DNA of 64,000 nt from Adenophora triphylla var. japonica (taxonomy: Eukaryota; Streptophyta; Magnoliopsida; Asterales; Campanulaceae), in NCBI GenBank assembly GCA_022495995.1, contig JAFEMH010002096.1:124001-188000 (forward strand), in the 5' to 3' direction. Position numbers and translations under genes: made by a program. Of the stretch, positions 44,781 through 57,498 are shown piece by piece. The notes under the pieces are model-generated. The model searched no databases, was not told the origin of the DNA, and saw only the letters and a program-made list of their open reading frames with translations. The first letter of the stretch is position 1. Each line of letters opens with the position of its first letter.

Positions 44781-46174
44781 AAGTTTTCATTGAAAATTGA
44801 CGTGCACAATTAATATTGCAACTCATATTGCAATGGAAAATCATTTTGTCGCTTCATGTTTCGGGGTTGCAACGGATTTTGAAACAGATGCACTTCTGTT
44901 TCAATTTTCTGTTTCAAATTCAGTTGCAATTATTAATATAAAATTTAAATATTTTGAACTTAAAAAAATTGGCCGCAAAAATTTTTGGAGGGAGGAAACC
45001 CGCCTAATTTTGTGAGGGATTTTGAAACAGATAAATTTCGATTTCAAATTCTCCATTCAATTTCGGTTGCCATTAATCCTAAATTATTTTTATTTTATTA
45101 AATTGTAAAAAGTATATAAAACGGCAGCCTAGTGTACGGTGTATTTTTACCAAATTACTTTGGGACCTAATTCCCTGCCCATTCAAACCATTTGCGCAAA
45201 CACACCACGCCGCTCTTTTCCCCCCTCTCTCTTCTCGCCCTCGCTCTCACTCTCTCTCTCCACTACTGCGACGTGGTGCCGGCTCTCCTTTCCGGCGAAA
45301 TTCGTGGTGCCGGCGTCTTAGGCATCTCCTACCCTTTCCGCCGAATTGAACAAGGTAAGGTATTGATAACCCTTTCCGCCGAATTGAACATGGTTCCATG
45401 ATTGTTGATCTCTTGCTATTGAATTTGTTGAATTTCGATTCCTAAGTATTCAATTTAGTTGAATACCTAGATATGAAACCAAAATCAGCAATTAAATCTA
45501 CTAATACCGATTTGTGTTTTTTCTTCTTGGTTACGGGTAATTCGAAAAAGACCCTTAATATAGCACCGTGTTTTTTTTCTTCATCACGGTAAGGCAAAAT
45601 CGCCAGCTTTTCCTTTTTAAAAATTATTTCCCTGTTGTGTTCTTTTTGTTTCGTAATTGAATTTACTGAAAATGGGATGTGGAATGTTAGACATCTGATT
45701 AATGTTTCTGCAGAAGGAATATAAATGTGGAAAATCGCGTAAACAAAAAATGGCAAATACAAGTGCTTGTCTAGAGGTAATATAAATTTGTTAAATTTTT
45801 TTTTTTTTTTTACAAAAAATGGGATGTGGAATGTTAGAAAGTATGAAATCTTCGATTGGATCTGAAGGAGTACTAGTTAGCCTGGATTGGTCTATCTAAT
45901 TCTGACCCATTGTGTTAATATGTGATTGTGTATGGACCAAAGTAGTACATGTGGAGCTAGCTCACACATTGGTTGAGAGCTGGAAATATGGTATGCTTAG
46001 TGGCCATAAGTTTCTATTTAGACCAAATCCCAAAGGCACCAGTGTATGGTTTTCTCTACACAACGTCTCTCTTTTGAGGCACTTGAACATAATTTGTATA
46101 AATATGCACATACCACAGGCAGAATGCACGAGGGTTGTAAAATATAGAGTGAAAACGTAATATGTTCTTGATTT
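44781..46174. other. CACTA interior: possible promoter and leader, no clear gene
   Basis: 45195-45260 is C/T-rich like a plant 5' leader; 'gaacaagGTAAGG' near 45351 is a good splice donor. The phrase 'gacatctgattaatgtttctgca' (shortened) near 45692 recurs at 57570 and 57597. Short frames here are not recognised. Confidence 0.4.
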
Positions 46175-47846
46175 GTGATCATGGAATTCTATAGGTGGTT
46201 GAAGCACAATGGATTGTCATATCCACAAATAGGAAAGTTAATCTGCATGGCAAGAGGAAGTTTTGAAGCCATTAGGACTATGACTGAATGGCTAAAGACA
46301 GTTCATGTGGAGGGGAAATTTATTGGTGTTGCATTACTTAGAGCAGGGAAAAACATATTGGAACGCAGCACGGAAGAAATGGATGAGATTGTTTGGTATT
46401 TAGAGAGAAATGGAGTTAGGAAGGATTGGACAGGTTTTGTCTTTGGCAGGTGTCCAGAATTACTGTCCTTTAGCTTGGAGGAGCTGAAGATTCGCTTTGA
46501 TTTCTACTTTGACTTGGGTATGAATGTGAAGGATTTTGGAACAATGGTTTTCGATTTTCCCAAAGTACTTGGATTCTTTTCGCTAGAAGAAATGAAGCAA
46601 AAGGTACTAGTCAGTTTACTTGCAACCTGGTCTCATTGCCCTGTAAATTGTCTTGGTAGCTGTTACTCCCTCCGTCCCCTAATATATGTCGCTCTTAACT
46701 TGTCAACGTTGAATGTGCTCTATTTGTTGTACATCACTTCTATGATGGTAAAATTTCACCAAGACCGCTTCCGTATTAAGAAAGAAGACATTTATTTTGG
46801 GACGGATGAAAAAGAAAAGTGCGACATTTATTATGGGACGGAGGGAGTACTTTTTATATGTGGTTTCTTGATTTGTAAGCCTGAGGAACTCAGAATGAGA
46901 TCTGTACTATTGAGTCTTGCAGGTTGATTATCTACAGGAGTTTGGCATCAGCAGGGAGGATGTTGGGAGATTACTAGCATTCAAGCCTCAATTGATGGGC
47001 TGCAGCATTGAAGAAAGATGGAAGGCTCTTATTAAGTACCTTTACTACCTCAGAATTTCCCGAGATGGTATGAGGAGAATTCTTATGTTAAAACCAATGG
47101 TTTTTTGTGTTGATATGGAGAGCAATATTGTTCAAAAGGTACGCTTTGCTGCTTATACCATGTTTCAGCTGATTGATTTTATATTATTACGTAGTTTGAT
47201 TTTTTATTGGTAATTAAGCCTTGCATTTACGCCGAAACTATAAAGACTAGAAGTAAAAATTTATTTAGTGGTGATATTTTCTTTTCCTTTGTGAAGGTAC
47301 AATTTCTACGCGACATAGGTGTTAAAGGCAATGCAGTAGGCAATATGCTAGTCAAGTTTCCTTCATTTCTAACCTACAACCTCACAAGGAAAATGCGCCC
47401 AGTGGTCTGTGCTTCACCTTATTTCGTTAATATCTATTCAACATTATGAACTTAGTATTGCAAGAAAATCTAATTACACACCGTTTCTAGCTTAAACAAT
47501 TAAAATAAAATACTTGAATATTGAAATTCCTGCAGATTATATTCTTGTTAACAAAAGCTGGAGTATCAAAAAGGGATATAGGGAAGGTGATAGCCTCAGC
47601 ACCGGAGCTATTGGGATGTAGCATATCAAAGAAACTAGAACCTAATGTGAAATATTTTTTGTCGCTTGGCATAAAGCTTCCAGTGTTGGGAGAGATGATT
47701 GCTGATTTTCCTATGCTATTACTGTACAATGCAGATATACTTCGCCCAAAATACCGGTATCTACGGAGAATGATGGTCCGGCCTCTAGACGATCTCATAG
47801 AGTTTCCACGGTATTCACTTCATCCAGAACTTCGTTCTTCTGTATT
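46175..47846 (+). pseudogene. Captured mTERF-family gene fragment (four exons)
   Basis: mTERF proteins are organelle-targeted helical-repeat factors in gene expression. Exons are 46175-46603, 46923-47138, 47297-47404 and 47536-47846, all with GT-AG introns and phase-0 joins. The frame shows repeated ~30-residue mTERF motifs (LLSFSLEELKIRFDF, DFGTMVFDFPKVLGF, VGRLLAFKPQLMGCS, NMLVKFPSFLTY, DIGKVIASAPELLGCS, LGEMIADFPMLL) and a YRYLRRMMVRPLDDLIEFPRY block near the usual C terminus. It resembles the plant mTERF2/EMB2219 type, by recall. No transit peptide: the start is truncated. The reading frame is otherwise intact but is cut after LRSSVF by the Sirevirus; before that insertion it would have ended a few codons later, so the C-terminal tail was already missing. 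Confidence 0.88.
46664..46849. mobile_element. Stowaway MITE in the first mTERF intron
   Basis: TACTCCCTCCGTCCC at the left and GGGACGGAGGGAGTA at the right, with TA duplication; inverted similarity extends to GTGCGACATTTATT. Length about 186 bp, entirely within intron 46604-46922. Confidence 0.92.
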
Positions 47847-48428
47847 TGAAAGTGTGGTAGCATCACACTTAGCCAAGTCAAAAGGTTGACTTAATTATGT
47901 TTTGTTACTTTCTTTTATATTTTAATTATGTAAATATTTTTATTTATGTTTACTAACCTATTAACCGAAAATCTACTTGTGTTTTAGTATTGTTTGGTTG
48001 TTTTATAGGACTCTCAAGGATAAGGATTAGAGATAGAGGAGATTGAGGATCAAGCTCTTCTTCAATGATTATCCTTACCCTTTAACCGTGTTATACTTGG
48101 CTATAAATACAAGACCCAAAGTCAGTTCATATACACGGAAATATACACTCTGAAAGGCTGAAGAAATATAGACTTGAGAGGAGTGTTTTTGTGAGAGAGT
48201 TCTCTTTGATTATTTTGTTATTCTCTTATTGTAATCGTTTTCAACATTGTTTTTAATAAGAGAAGTTTATTGTCTACAGCATATTGCTGTAGATAAGTGT
48301 TAATTCGTTGTCCATTTCTTTTCTGTTTTAATATTCCGCTGCATTTCACTGTTGTGCTAGTGCTGGTGCGATAGCATCAGGACTCACATCAGTCCTCTGT
48401 GCACTTCCTAGCCGCTCCATTTCTTTCA
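47847..48428 (+). repeat. Sirevirus 5' LTR
   Basis: TGAAAGTGTGG...TTTCTTTCA. A TATA box 'ctataaatac' lies near 48111. Confidence 0.95.
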
Positions 48429-48430
48429 AT

Positions 48431-48442
48431 TGGTATCAGAGC
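48431..48442 (+). other. Sirevirus primer binding site
   Basis: TGGTATCAGAGC, complementary to initiator tRNA-Met, two bases after the 5' LTR. Confidence 0.92.
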
Positions 48443-48486
48443 TCCACTCGACTCTACTGAGTGAGATCCAAGGAAGAGTGGTCATT

Positions 48487-50330
48487 ATGGAAGGACACTT
48501 GAGTCAATACCGTCCCCCGGTTTTAGATGGAACTAACTATCCCATCTGGAAAGCTAAGATGCGTCTCTTCATCAAAGCAATTGATGAACGAGCATGGCTT
48601 AGTATTATTATTCCATGGTCCCCTCCTAAGGTTGAAATGAAAAATAAAGAAGAAGAAGGTGAAACCTCCGAAAAGGTGTATAGAATTAAACCTGAGGAAG
48701 AATGGACCACAGATGAGGTCACTAGTGCAAACTACAATTCCAAGGCTCTTGGTGCTATTTCAAGTCATGTGGATGAACACATGTTTAGACTTGTTTTAAA
48801 CCAAAATATAGCAAAGAAAGCCTGGGATATTTTGCAAGCTCACTGTGAGGGTGATGATAGTGTCAAAGCCACTAGGTTGAGAATTCTCATGACCAAGTTT
48901 GAAAACTTGAGGATGAATGAGTCTGAGGACATAAAAAGTTATTCTGCTAGAATAAGAGAAATTTCAAATGAATGTCTCTCACTTGGTGAGCCTATTTCAA
49001 ATGCTAGATTAGTATGCAAAATGTTAAGGACTGTCACTGATAAGTTCAACATTAAAATAGCTGCCATTGAAGAAGCAAATGACACTGCAACCATGGCTCT
49101 AGATACTCTTGTGGGTAAGCTAACCATGTTTGAAATGAACATCTCTATTCAGCAACAACATAAAGCTGAAAGTGTTGCTCTTGCTTCTGCTCTTTCTAAA
49201 GCATCATCAATTCCAAAAGAAATTGAGGAAATCTCAAATGAAATTGATATTTCAAACTTGGAAAATGAAGATGTTGCTCTTTTGACAAAAAAATTTACTT
49301 CTTTTCTTAAAAATAAAAGAGACAACAAATTTCCTTCTAAGAAACCAACTAATTTTGATAAATCAAAAGAGGATAATGAAAGTTCTTTCAAGAAACCCAC
49401 TAGTTTTTCTAAAAATAGATCTGACACAGTTCAGTGTAGGGCCTGTAAAGGGTTTGGGCATTATGCAAATGAATGTGCCAATACTCTGAAGAAAAAGGGG
49501 ATGAGCCTAAGTGCTACCCTTAGTGATAGTGAGGACGAAGATGAATCGCTAAACTTAGCAATTATGGAAATCTCGCCTCCAAATCATGAACATCAATCTG
49601 ATGTAGCTTCAGATGTTATCACATCTACTATCACATCTTCTGAATCTTTTATAAACTGTTATACCTCTTCGCTGAAACAGAAGTCTGAAAATAAAGAAGA
49701 AGAGAATGAAGACTATAACGAGCTACTGGATGCCTATGCTGAACTATATGCCGATTGGGAAAAGCGTGTTGAAAAGATTGCTGTCTTTGAAAAGGTAACT
49801 GAAAAACTCTCTAATGAACTATCTAAAGTGAAAGATGAACTGACAAGTGTATCCATTGAAAATGATAACCAAAAGGATTCTATAGCCAAACTTGAAGTCA
49901 TGCTCACTAAACGTGACATTGAGCTTGAGAAAACAAAAACTGAACTCACAGAGGCCAAGAAAACTTTTGAAAAACAGAATCTTTGGAAAGGCAACTCTTG
50001 ATGAGATTCTCAAAGTGAGCAAGTTTTCAAAAACAGGTCTTGGTTTTGAATCGAATTTTTTGAGAGAGGGAGAAAGTAGTTCCTCAAAACCTAAAACTTT
50101 TTCTAATCAGAAATCATCAACCAAAAAGAAAAGATTTGTGTGCCATTACTGCTTCTTACCAGGTCATATAAGACCATTCTGTTACAAGAGGATTCGTGAT
50201 CTGGGGAAAGATGTTCCTCAGATGAGTGAACGAATGCTATCACATCACAACTCACATCGCCAAAAAACTGGTCAGTTCGTATGGGTTGAAAAGAAAAACT
50301 TGGAATGCAAAGTAGTGATTACCTCCCTCA
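48487..50330 (+). CDS. Sirevirus gag (one 1-nt frameshift)
   Basis: The best start is 48487 (MEGHLSQYRPPVLDGTNY), the usual copia gag opening. The UBN2 core includes AWDILQAHCEGDDSVK, LRILMTKFENLRM and IREISNECLSLG. A first zinc knuckle CRACKGFGHYANEC (about 49434) and a second CHYCFLPGHIRPFC (about 50141) follow a Glu/Lys coiled-coil region. One extra T in a T-run near 49980 breaks the frame after KQN; the other frame continues GKATLDEILKVSKF. Otherwise open. Confidence 0.88.
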
Positions 50331-53300
50331 AGAGCAGCATTGCTAGCTCTTGGTACTTCGATAGTGGGTGCTCAAGGCACATGACAGGTAATGCCGAATT
50401 TCTCACTGATTACGTCACTATCAAAGGAGGGAATGTAAATTATGGGGGAGGGGCACAAGGTAAGATTGTTGGAAAAGGTACTTTATGTGTAAATGACATG
50501 CCCAAGTTGAAAAATGTTTATCATGTAGAAGGACTGAAAGCTAATTTGATTAGTATAAGTCAACTATGTGATGACAATTTGCATGTCAATTTTGACAAAA
50601 ATGAATGTAAAGTGTTTGATAACACTAATAAATGTCTGTTCACCGGAGTAAGGTCTCAGGATAATTGTTACAAGTTTGGTGACAATTTGTCCTGCCTTAG
50701 CTCTAAAACTAATGAACTTGAATTGTGGCACCAAAAACTAGGGCATGCTAGCTATAGGAAAATAGAAGAACTAGTTAGGTTTGATCTTTGTTAAACACTT
50801 GCCTAAGCTCGACTTTAAACAACCTAGTTTGTGTGGTCCATGTCGAAGGGAAGCAAACCAAAGCTTCTCATCCAAAAGTGGATCAAAGTTCCACGTTTGA
50901 AATTTTAGAATTAATACATACTGATCTTATGGGACCAATTGAGGTTGAAAGCTTAGGTAAAAAGAAATATTCATTTGTACGTGTAGATGATTTTTCTAGG
51001 TATACTTGGGTGCTCTATTTAAAAGAAAAATCGAAGCACTCGAAGTATTTAAAGTATGGTATAAAAAGGTGAAAAACTTGTATGGGAAGAAAGTAATCAA
51101 AATTAAGTCTGATCATGGAACTGAATATGAGAACACATTGTTCTCAAAGTTTTGTGATTCCAAAGGAATCACCCATGATTTTTCAGCCCCTAAAACTCCT
51201 CAACAAAATGGAGTTGCAGAAAGAAAAAATCGTACGTTACAAGAGATGGCCCTTGTAATGCTTAGCTCTAAGAACATCTCTAAACGATTTTGGGCTGAAG
51301 CTCTTAACACTGCATGTCATATAGGAAACAGAGTTTATCTTAGGGTTGGATCAACCATGACCCCTTATGAAATACTCCTAGGTAAAAAACCTACTCTCAA
51401 GTACTTTCATGTCTTTGGGTGCATATGCTATGTTCTAAATGATAGAGATTATCTATCTAAATTTGATTCCAAGAGTGACAAAGCTGTTTTTCTTGGATAT
51501 TCCACAAATAGTCGTGCATATAGGGTTTACAACCTAAGAACTAAAGCATTATGGAATCAATAAATGTTACATTTGATGATACTGCTGACCTAAATATAAA
51601 ATCTCTTGAAGATGATGTCTCAGATTGTATAGAGACAATGCAGGAAACTCAGAATCAAACTGAACAGATACAGCAAAATGGACTGCAGAAAACAGATGCA
51701 GGTACTGATGCAAGCACATCATCACCTACATCCGAGCAAACAAAATCTGGTGCTGAATCTGAAGATTCTGAATGTGAAGAAGAAAAGTTAGATAGAACTA
51801 AAGACATACCCAGCAGAGTGCAAAAGAATCACCCAATATCTCAAGTTGTGGGTGATGTAAACGAAAAAATTAGCACAAGGGAGAAGCCTAGGGTCAACTA
51901 CCGTGAGTTGGCTGGGCTAAGCTGCGTTGAATCTCAAGTAAACAAGGTTAGTTCATGTTGTTTTGTTTCTAATATTGAACCAAAGAATGTTGTAGAAGCC
52001 ATGAAAGATGATAATTGGATTATTGCCATGCAAGAAGAACTAAATCAATTTGAGAAAAATGAAGTATGGACTTTAGTTCCTAGGCCTATAGGGGGAAATG
52101 TAATAGGAACCAAGTGGATCTATAAGAACAAAACTGATGAAAATGGTCAAATTACCAGAAATAAAGCTAGGCTTGTAGCCCAAGGCTACACCCAAGTAGA
52201 AGGAATAGATTTTGAAGAAACTTTTGCTCCTGTTGCTAGGATAGAATCTATTAGACTTTTACTTGCCATTGCTTGTTACTTGGACATCACTTTACATCAA
52301 ATGGATGTCAAAAGTGCCTTCTTGAATGGTGTCTTAAATGAAGAAGCCTATGTTGAACAACCTAAGGGCTTCACCGATCCCCACTTTCACGATCATGTTT
52401 ATAAGCTTAAAAAGGCCCTATATGGATTAAAACAAGCCCCTAGAGCTTGGTATGGGAGGCTAACTGAACATCTCATACAAATGGGATTTAAGAGAGGTGA
52501 GGTAGATAAAACCTTATTTATTTTAAAAGAAAATGTAGGTATATTAGTGGCCCAAATTTATGTTGATGACATTGTATTTGGATCATCTTCCAAAGATATG
52601 TTAGACTACTTTGTCACAAGTATGACCACCACCTTTGAAATGAGCATGGTTGGTGAATTAACCTACTTTCTAGGACTTCAAATAAAACAAAATAAGGAAG
52701 GAATTTTTATATCTCAAAGTAAATATGCCAAAAACTTGGTTAAAAAATTCTCTCTTGACAATGCCTCTCACTTTAAAACTCCTATGGGATCTTCCCAAAA
52801 GTTGTGCAAAGATGAAAATGGTGAAGATGTTGATCCCACCTTATATAGAAGCATGATTGGAAGCTTGTTGTACCTTTCAGCAAGTCGTCCAGACATCATG
52901 TTTAGTGTTTGCTTGTGTGCTAGATATCAAGCTTGCCCCAAATTATCCCACCTTAAAGCTGTAAAAAGAATCATTAGATATGTAGGTGGAACTATCAATT
53001 TAGGGCTAAGCTATACTCGAGAAACCAACACAAATCTGGTAGGATTCAGTGATTCTGATTGGGCGGGCAACACTGATGATAGAAAAAGCACTACTGGAGG
53101 TTGCTTTTATCTTGGAAATAACTTAGTATCTTGGTATAGTAGAAAACAAAACTGTATCCCTTTCTACTGCCGAGTCAGAATATGTGGCTGTAGGGAGTTG
53201 TTGTTCTCAACTTCTTTGGATGAATCAGATGATTAAAGATTATGGTCTTACAAGTAAAATCCTAACTGTTTTTTGTGATAATCTAAGTGCCATAGAAATA

Positions 53301-53499
53301 TCAAAAAATCCTGTTCAACACTCTCGAACTAAACATATTGACATTAGACATCATTTTATTCGTGATCTTGTTGAGCAAAAAATTATTAGCATGGAATCAA
53401 TTAGCACTGAAAAACAGGTTGGGCGACATTTTCACCAAAGCCCTTGATTTTCAGAGATTTTCTACTCTAAGGAAATCTCTGAGTTTATGTGCAATATAA
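50331..53499 (+). pseudogene. Sirevirus pol (six 1-nt frameshifts)
   Basis: Protease WYFDSGCSRHMTG; pre-integrase LWHQKLGHASYRK; integrase HTDLMGP, SDHGTEY, QNGVAERKNR (D, D, E present); [32 protein letters not shown]; RNase [19 protein letters not shown] and [11 protein letters not shown]. Catalytic residues are all present. Frame breaks fall near 50790, 50855, 51030, 51545, 53145 and 53412; each is explained by one extra or missing base, mostly in runs of 2-4 identical bases. Apart from these the polyprotein is complete. Confidence 0.9.
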
Positions 53500-54563
53500 T
53501 GATGTGATCCCCCGTGTGATCACATCATAACTAACACCTGTACTTTACAATTCTAACAAAAAAAAATAATAAAAAAAAAAAAAAATTTTTTTTTGCATGA
53601 TTTATCTCAGTGTGGTCACTTGTATTACTTCCTTGTTGTGTTTCCTCTCTGAATTGTGAATCCTTCTTATATAGTAGTCAACAACTGTTGACTCTAACAT
53701 TATCTTACTAGATGTCTCTTGGTGGGTGCAAAAATAAAAAAAAAAAAAAAATTAAAAAAAAAAAAATGTTTGGGAAACAGCTACTCCACTCATGGTATGA
53801 AGTCATTTCAATGTGATCAAAATGACTTCAAGAGAAAGTTTGAATCAAATTGATAAGATCATTCGAAAGAGGGCTATCCATGTGACTAAGAAGAGTGAAA
53901 GCTACCCATAAAAATATTTTTCCACGAAAAAATTGTATGTGGAAGCATTCTAGAGGCCAAGCAAGACAAGATTCTGATTCATTGACTTTCTTAGAGGAAA
54001 TGCGTACCTTGATGTAATCACATACTATGCCACACACATACTGAGATTTATCCTTCACATTTGTGCAAAGTATGCATAATTAGTTTGTAGATATTTTTTG
54101 TCTTTTCGTCTTCCTGGCCCTTGGTGAAAATCTCAATCAAATGCTTTTCTATCTCAAATTAATTTGTGTTAAATTAATTTTATGCTCAACGAAATTACCT
54201 AAAATTTTTTAATGTCCACATATTTAGGGGGAGTATAAGTCTGTGATTTTTTTAATCTATGGTATTTACCCTATCTAAATCTTTGATTTTTGTCCTTATC
54301 TTCTATCTTTATCATCTTAATCTCCAAAGTAGTGAAGAAGTCTCAAATAATGCCATGTGTTCTAACCGGCCAAAAGGGAATTAGGGTAGTTCAGTTCAAT
54401 TGCAACTAATACTCAATTAAGTACCCCAAGTCTACTAGGAATTAATGATGTGCTATCACATCAAATAAATACCCTCTCTCCCTTCTTAATAAACCCTCAC
54501 CGGCATTAAGCAAACAAAACCCTTAGAAATTCCTTTCCATTCGCCCTGTTTGTCTCTCTGATC
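53500..54563 (+). other. Sirevirus pol/env-like spacer
   Basis: No gene. It contains long A-runs (53550-53600, 53735-53766) and TTTAGGGGGAG near 54226. The last 200 bp look like a plant leader before the ATG at 54564. Confidence 0.6.
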
Positions 54564-56588
54564 ATGGCATCCCCGTCGAACCCCCCTTCTCCTACTACCG
54601 ACCGCTCGCCGCCTCCATCTCCGGTGGCTCCAACCGATACCTCGGTAGAACTGTTCGTCGACACCGAAGCTTCACCTGTGTCAATGTCGCTTCCCGGTGC
54701 TCAAGACAATGCCATAGATGCCGACAATCCAGGAGATTTGAAGTCTGTAGGTGCAATGGTTGGGCTAGCTCGTGGCCCTAACTGGTCCTTGCGACAGAAA
54801 GGGTTTTCTCCCAACATGGGGGAATACACTCCTAAGGTACGCCCTAACATGGCTGAACCTGATTTTATTGAAGATGATGATGAGGATTTTGATCCTTCTG
54901 CTGATCTCAAAAGAAAGAGAGGAAAAGCAAAATCTAGTGGGTCTGGAAGCTCGTCGGGTAAGCCTATGTCTCAAAAGAGAAAGTATGAGTGTGGATTAAC
55001 TGTTTATTCAAGTGAGTCTGCTGAAGAGGACTCTGATGAAGAAGATGTGGAAGCATACCAAGTGGTGTCAAGAAGGTCACAGTCTGTAGAGGTTGAGGAG
55101 TTGAAAGAAGCTGAGGATATTATTGAGTCTGTTAATCAGGATTTGGGAGATGCCTTCCCAATTGTGACGCCTGAGGATCTTCAAGCTAGAAGGATGGCTT
55201 TTTCTCAATTGTCCCCTGATCGTGATGCCCCAGATGTTACTGCATCTCAAATCCCATCTCCTCATGCTAACTCCCCTCAAGCTAGATCTTCTCCAGGAAA
55301 TTGGTACTCGGGAGTTCATTCTGGAACAGATGAAATTGAAGAAGGTACTGAGGATGAACATATTCCCTTGCAAGCTCTTTTGGATTTGCAGAAAGGGAAG
55401 GGCAAAATGAGGCAAGCAAAGGTCAAAATTTGCTAGTTCTATATCTGCACAAGCGTCTGACATTGGTTCAGATGATGATGAAGCCGAGGATGATACCTTT
55501 AAGCTTGGGAGAGATGAGCTAGAAACAGAGAAAAGGGATGCTGCTGCTGATGTAATCACATCTAGACCCTCACCTAGAAGGAGCTTGAGACTTTCTGGTC
55601 CCTCCAAAGCTGATATGCCTAAGCCAAGGCATACCCCAAGTCCTAAGTCCACTCCAAGGAAGGTAAGCTCCCTCTCACCTGAAAACTTTATGTCTAAGTC
55701 TGTGAAAGAGAGGTTTGAGTTCTTTAGGAAAAAGGGTTTCTTGGTGGAAAGGGTTATTGACCATACCTTTGAGGATGTTGGTATGAAACGATATTTAGAG
55801 GAAAAAGGCCTGCTCTTTTCTGTGTCTTACCCAAACAACTATTATCCTTCTCTTGTAAGTGAGTTTTATGCGGGTTTAGTTCAGGCTATTCAAGACCCTA
55901 GAGATGTTGGGTTTGAAAAGGTCAAAGTTCGTGGCACTCTCAGTTCAAGTGCACAATGCTTACTTCATTGTGTAGCTTTTTGTTTAAAATTGCTACTTTT
56001 AATTGGAAGCCCTCCTCAAATAAAAACATTGTCACTGTGCCTCATGCTGATTTGATTCATAGGATATTCACTGGTCAAGTTTTTAATCTTGGTGAAGTGA
56101 TATTTGGGAGTATAGTACAGTTCGCAGAGAAGGAGTTGCCATCTGATCTTCCTTTTCCTTGTTTAATAACTGGTCTGTGTGTGAGGCAAGGGGTTGAAAT
56201 ATTACGTTCTGATCGTATTTGTGAAAAGATTGAACCATTTGGCATTCAACCTGTGTTAGAGTGCACTAGACGCACTGTCGACTTGCCTGTAGCTTTTCCT
56301 GATGACCCAGTTATCGATGCACAAGATGGTGATGAAGATGAGCACGCTGATGCTAGTGAAGATGAGCCTACATCTCCACTCTCACAAGATGATCAAGTTC
56401 GAATGGTGACTGATGAAATTAAGTTTTTGGAGAAAACAATGCTTCTCTATAGGGTGCAATTCAAGGAAATGGCCACGAGAAGGAACAAGATGCTAGCTTA
56501 TCGTGAACGTCTTTCTGGTCAAAAGGGGGAGCAAGCTCAAGCAATATTTTCAGTAGATATAAGTTCTGATTTCGGTGGGAACTTCTAG
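54564..56588 (+). pseudogene. Sirevirus env-like gene (two frameshifts)
   Basis: Starts MASPSNPPSPTTDRSPPP, a Pro/Ser-rich N terminus, then acidic EDDDEDFDPSADLKRKRG, then the conserved block KERFEFFRKKGFLVERV, EKGLLFSVSYPNNYYPSL, VSEFYAGLVQAI typical of Sirevirus env-like/plant transposon proteins, then HADLIHRIFTGQVFNLGEV and a C-terminal coiled-coil-like section (KFLEKTMLLYRVQFKEMATRR). One extra A near 55427 and another 1-nt change near 55945 break the frame. Function unknown; no obvious membrane anchor. Confidence 0.82.
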
Positions 56589-56916
56589 CAAAAACACAAG
56601 CGTAAGTAGAAGGAAGGCAAGGGCAAGGCTGGGATCGTGGCGTCAATGATGATTGAAGCTTTTTACTTTTATCGTATGGTTATGTTTTAAAAACAGTTTT
56701 TAATTTCTTGCTTCTTAGGAACAATGGTATTTTGCTTTGCTTGGTTTAGTTTGTTTTGGACACACTTTGGACATGGTGCTTTATGTTTTTTTGCTAGTAT
56801 TTAGGGGGAGCATTCGAGCTCTCCATTTCGTATCTTGGGTTTACGAATTTAATTATGGTTTATATATATTGTGCTTGAGATTTATTTTTGAACAGAAAGC
56901 AACAAAACAGGGAGAT
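56589..56916 (+). other. Sirevirus 3' untranslated tail
   Basis: Non-coding; TATTTAGGGGGAG near 56801 and a weaker purine stretch AACAAAACAGGGAGAT directly before the LTR. Confidence 0.65.
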
Positions 56917-57498
56917 TGAAAGTGTGGTAGCATCACACTTAGCCAAGTCAAAAGGTTGACTTAATTATGTTTTGTTACTTTCTTTTATATTTTAATTATG
57001 TAAATATTTTTATTTATGTTTACTAACCTATTAACCGAAAATCTACTTGTGTTTTAGTATTGTTTGGTTGTTTTATAGGACTCTCAAGGATAAGGATTAG
57101 AGATAGAGGAGATTGAGGATCAAGCTCTTCTTCAATGATTATCCTTACCCTTTAACCGTGTTATACTTGGCTATAAATACAAGACCCAAAGTCAGTTCAT
57201 ATACACGGAAATATACACTCTGAAAGGCTGAAGAAATATAGACTTGAGAGGAGTGTTTTTGTGAGAGAGTTCTCTTTGATTATTTTGTTATTCTCTTATT
57301 GTAATCGTTTTCAACATTGTTTTTAATAAGAGAAGTTTATTGTCTACAGCATATTGCTGTAGATAAGTGTTAATTCGTTGTCCATTTCTTTTCTGTTTTA
57401 ATATTCCGCTGCATTTCACTGTTGTGCTAGTGCTGGTGCGATAGCATCAGGACTCACATCAGTTCTCTGTGCACTTCCTAGCCGCTCCATTTCTTTCA
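56917..57498 (+). repeat. Sirevirus 3' LTR
   Basis: Identical to the 5' LTR except T for C near 57463. Confidence 0.95.

Larger units (their letters stand above)
47847..57498 (+). mobile_element. Young Sirevirus (Ty1/copia) with env-like gene
   Basis: The 582-bp LTRs (47847-48428, 56917-57498) differ at a single site by eye. The target duplication is GTATT (47842-47846 and 57499-57503). The primer site matches initiator tRNA-Met. Gene order is gag, protease, integrase, RT, RNase H, spacer, env-like. 'TATTTAGGGGGAG' repeats (54224 and 56801) are the extra polypurine-like tracts seen in Sireviruses. The coding part has at least seven 1-nt frameshifts. Confidence 0.95.

Noticed and set aside
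45442..45762. Minus-strand frame of 106 codons in the CACTA
   Set aside because: Low-complexity complement of AT-rich leader sequence, no recognisable domain, and opposite to all other genes of the element.
48537..50022. Minus-strand frames opposite Sirevirus gag
   Set aside because: Ser/Phe-rich complements of the Glu/Lys-rich gag; no independent support.
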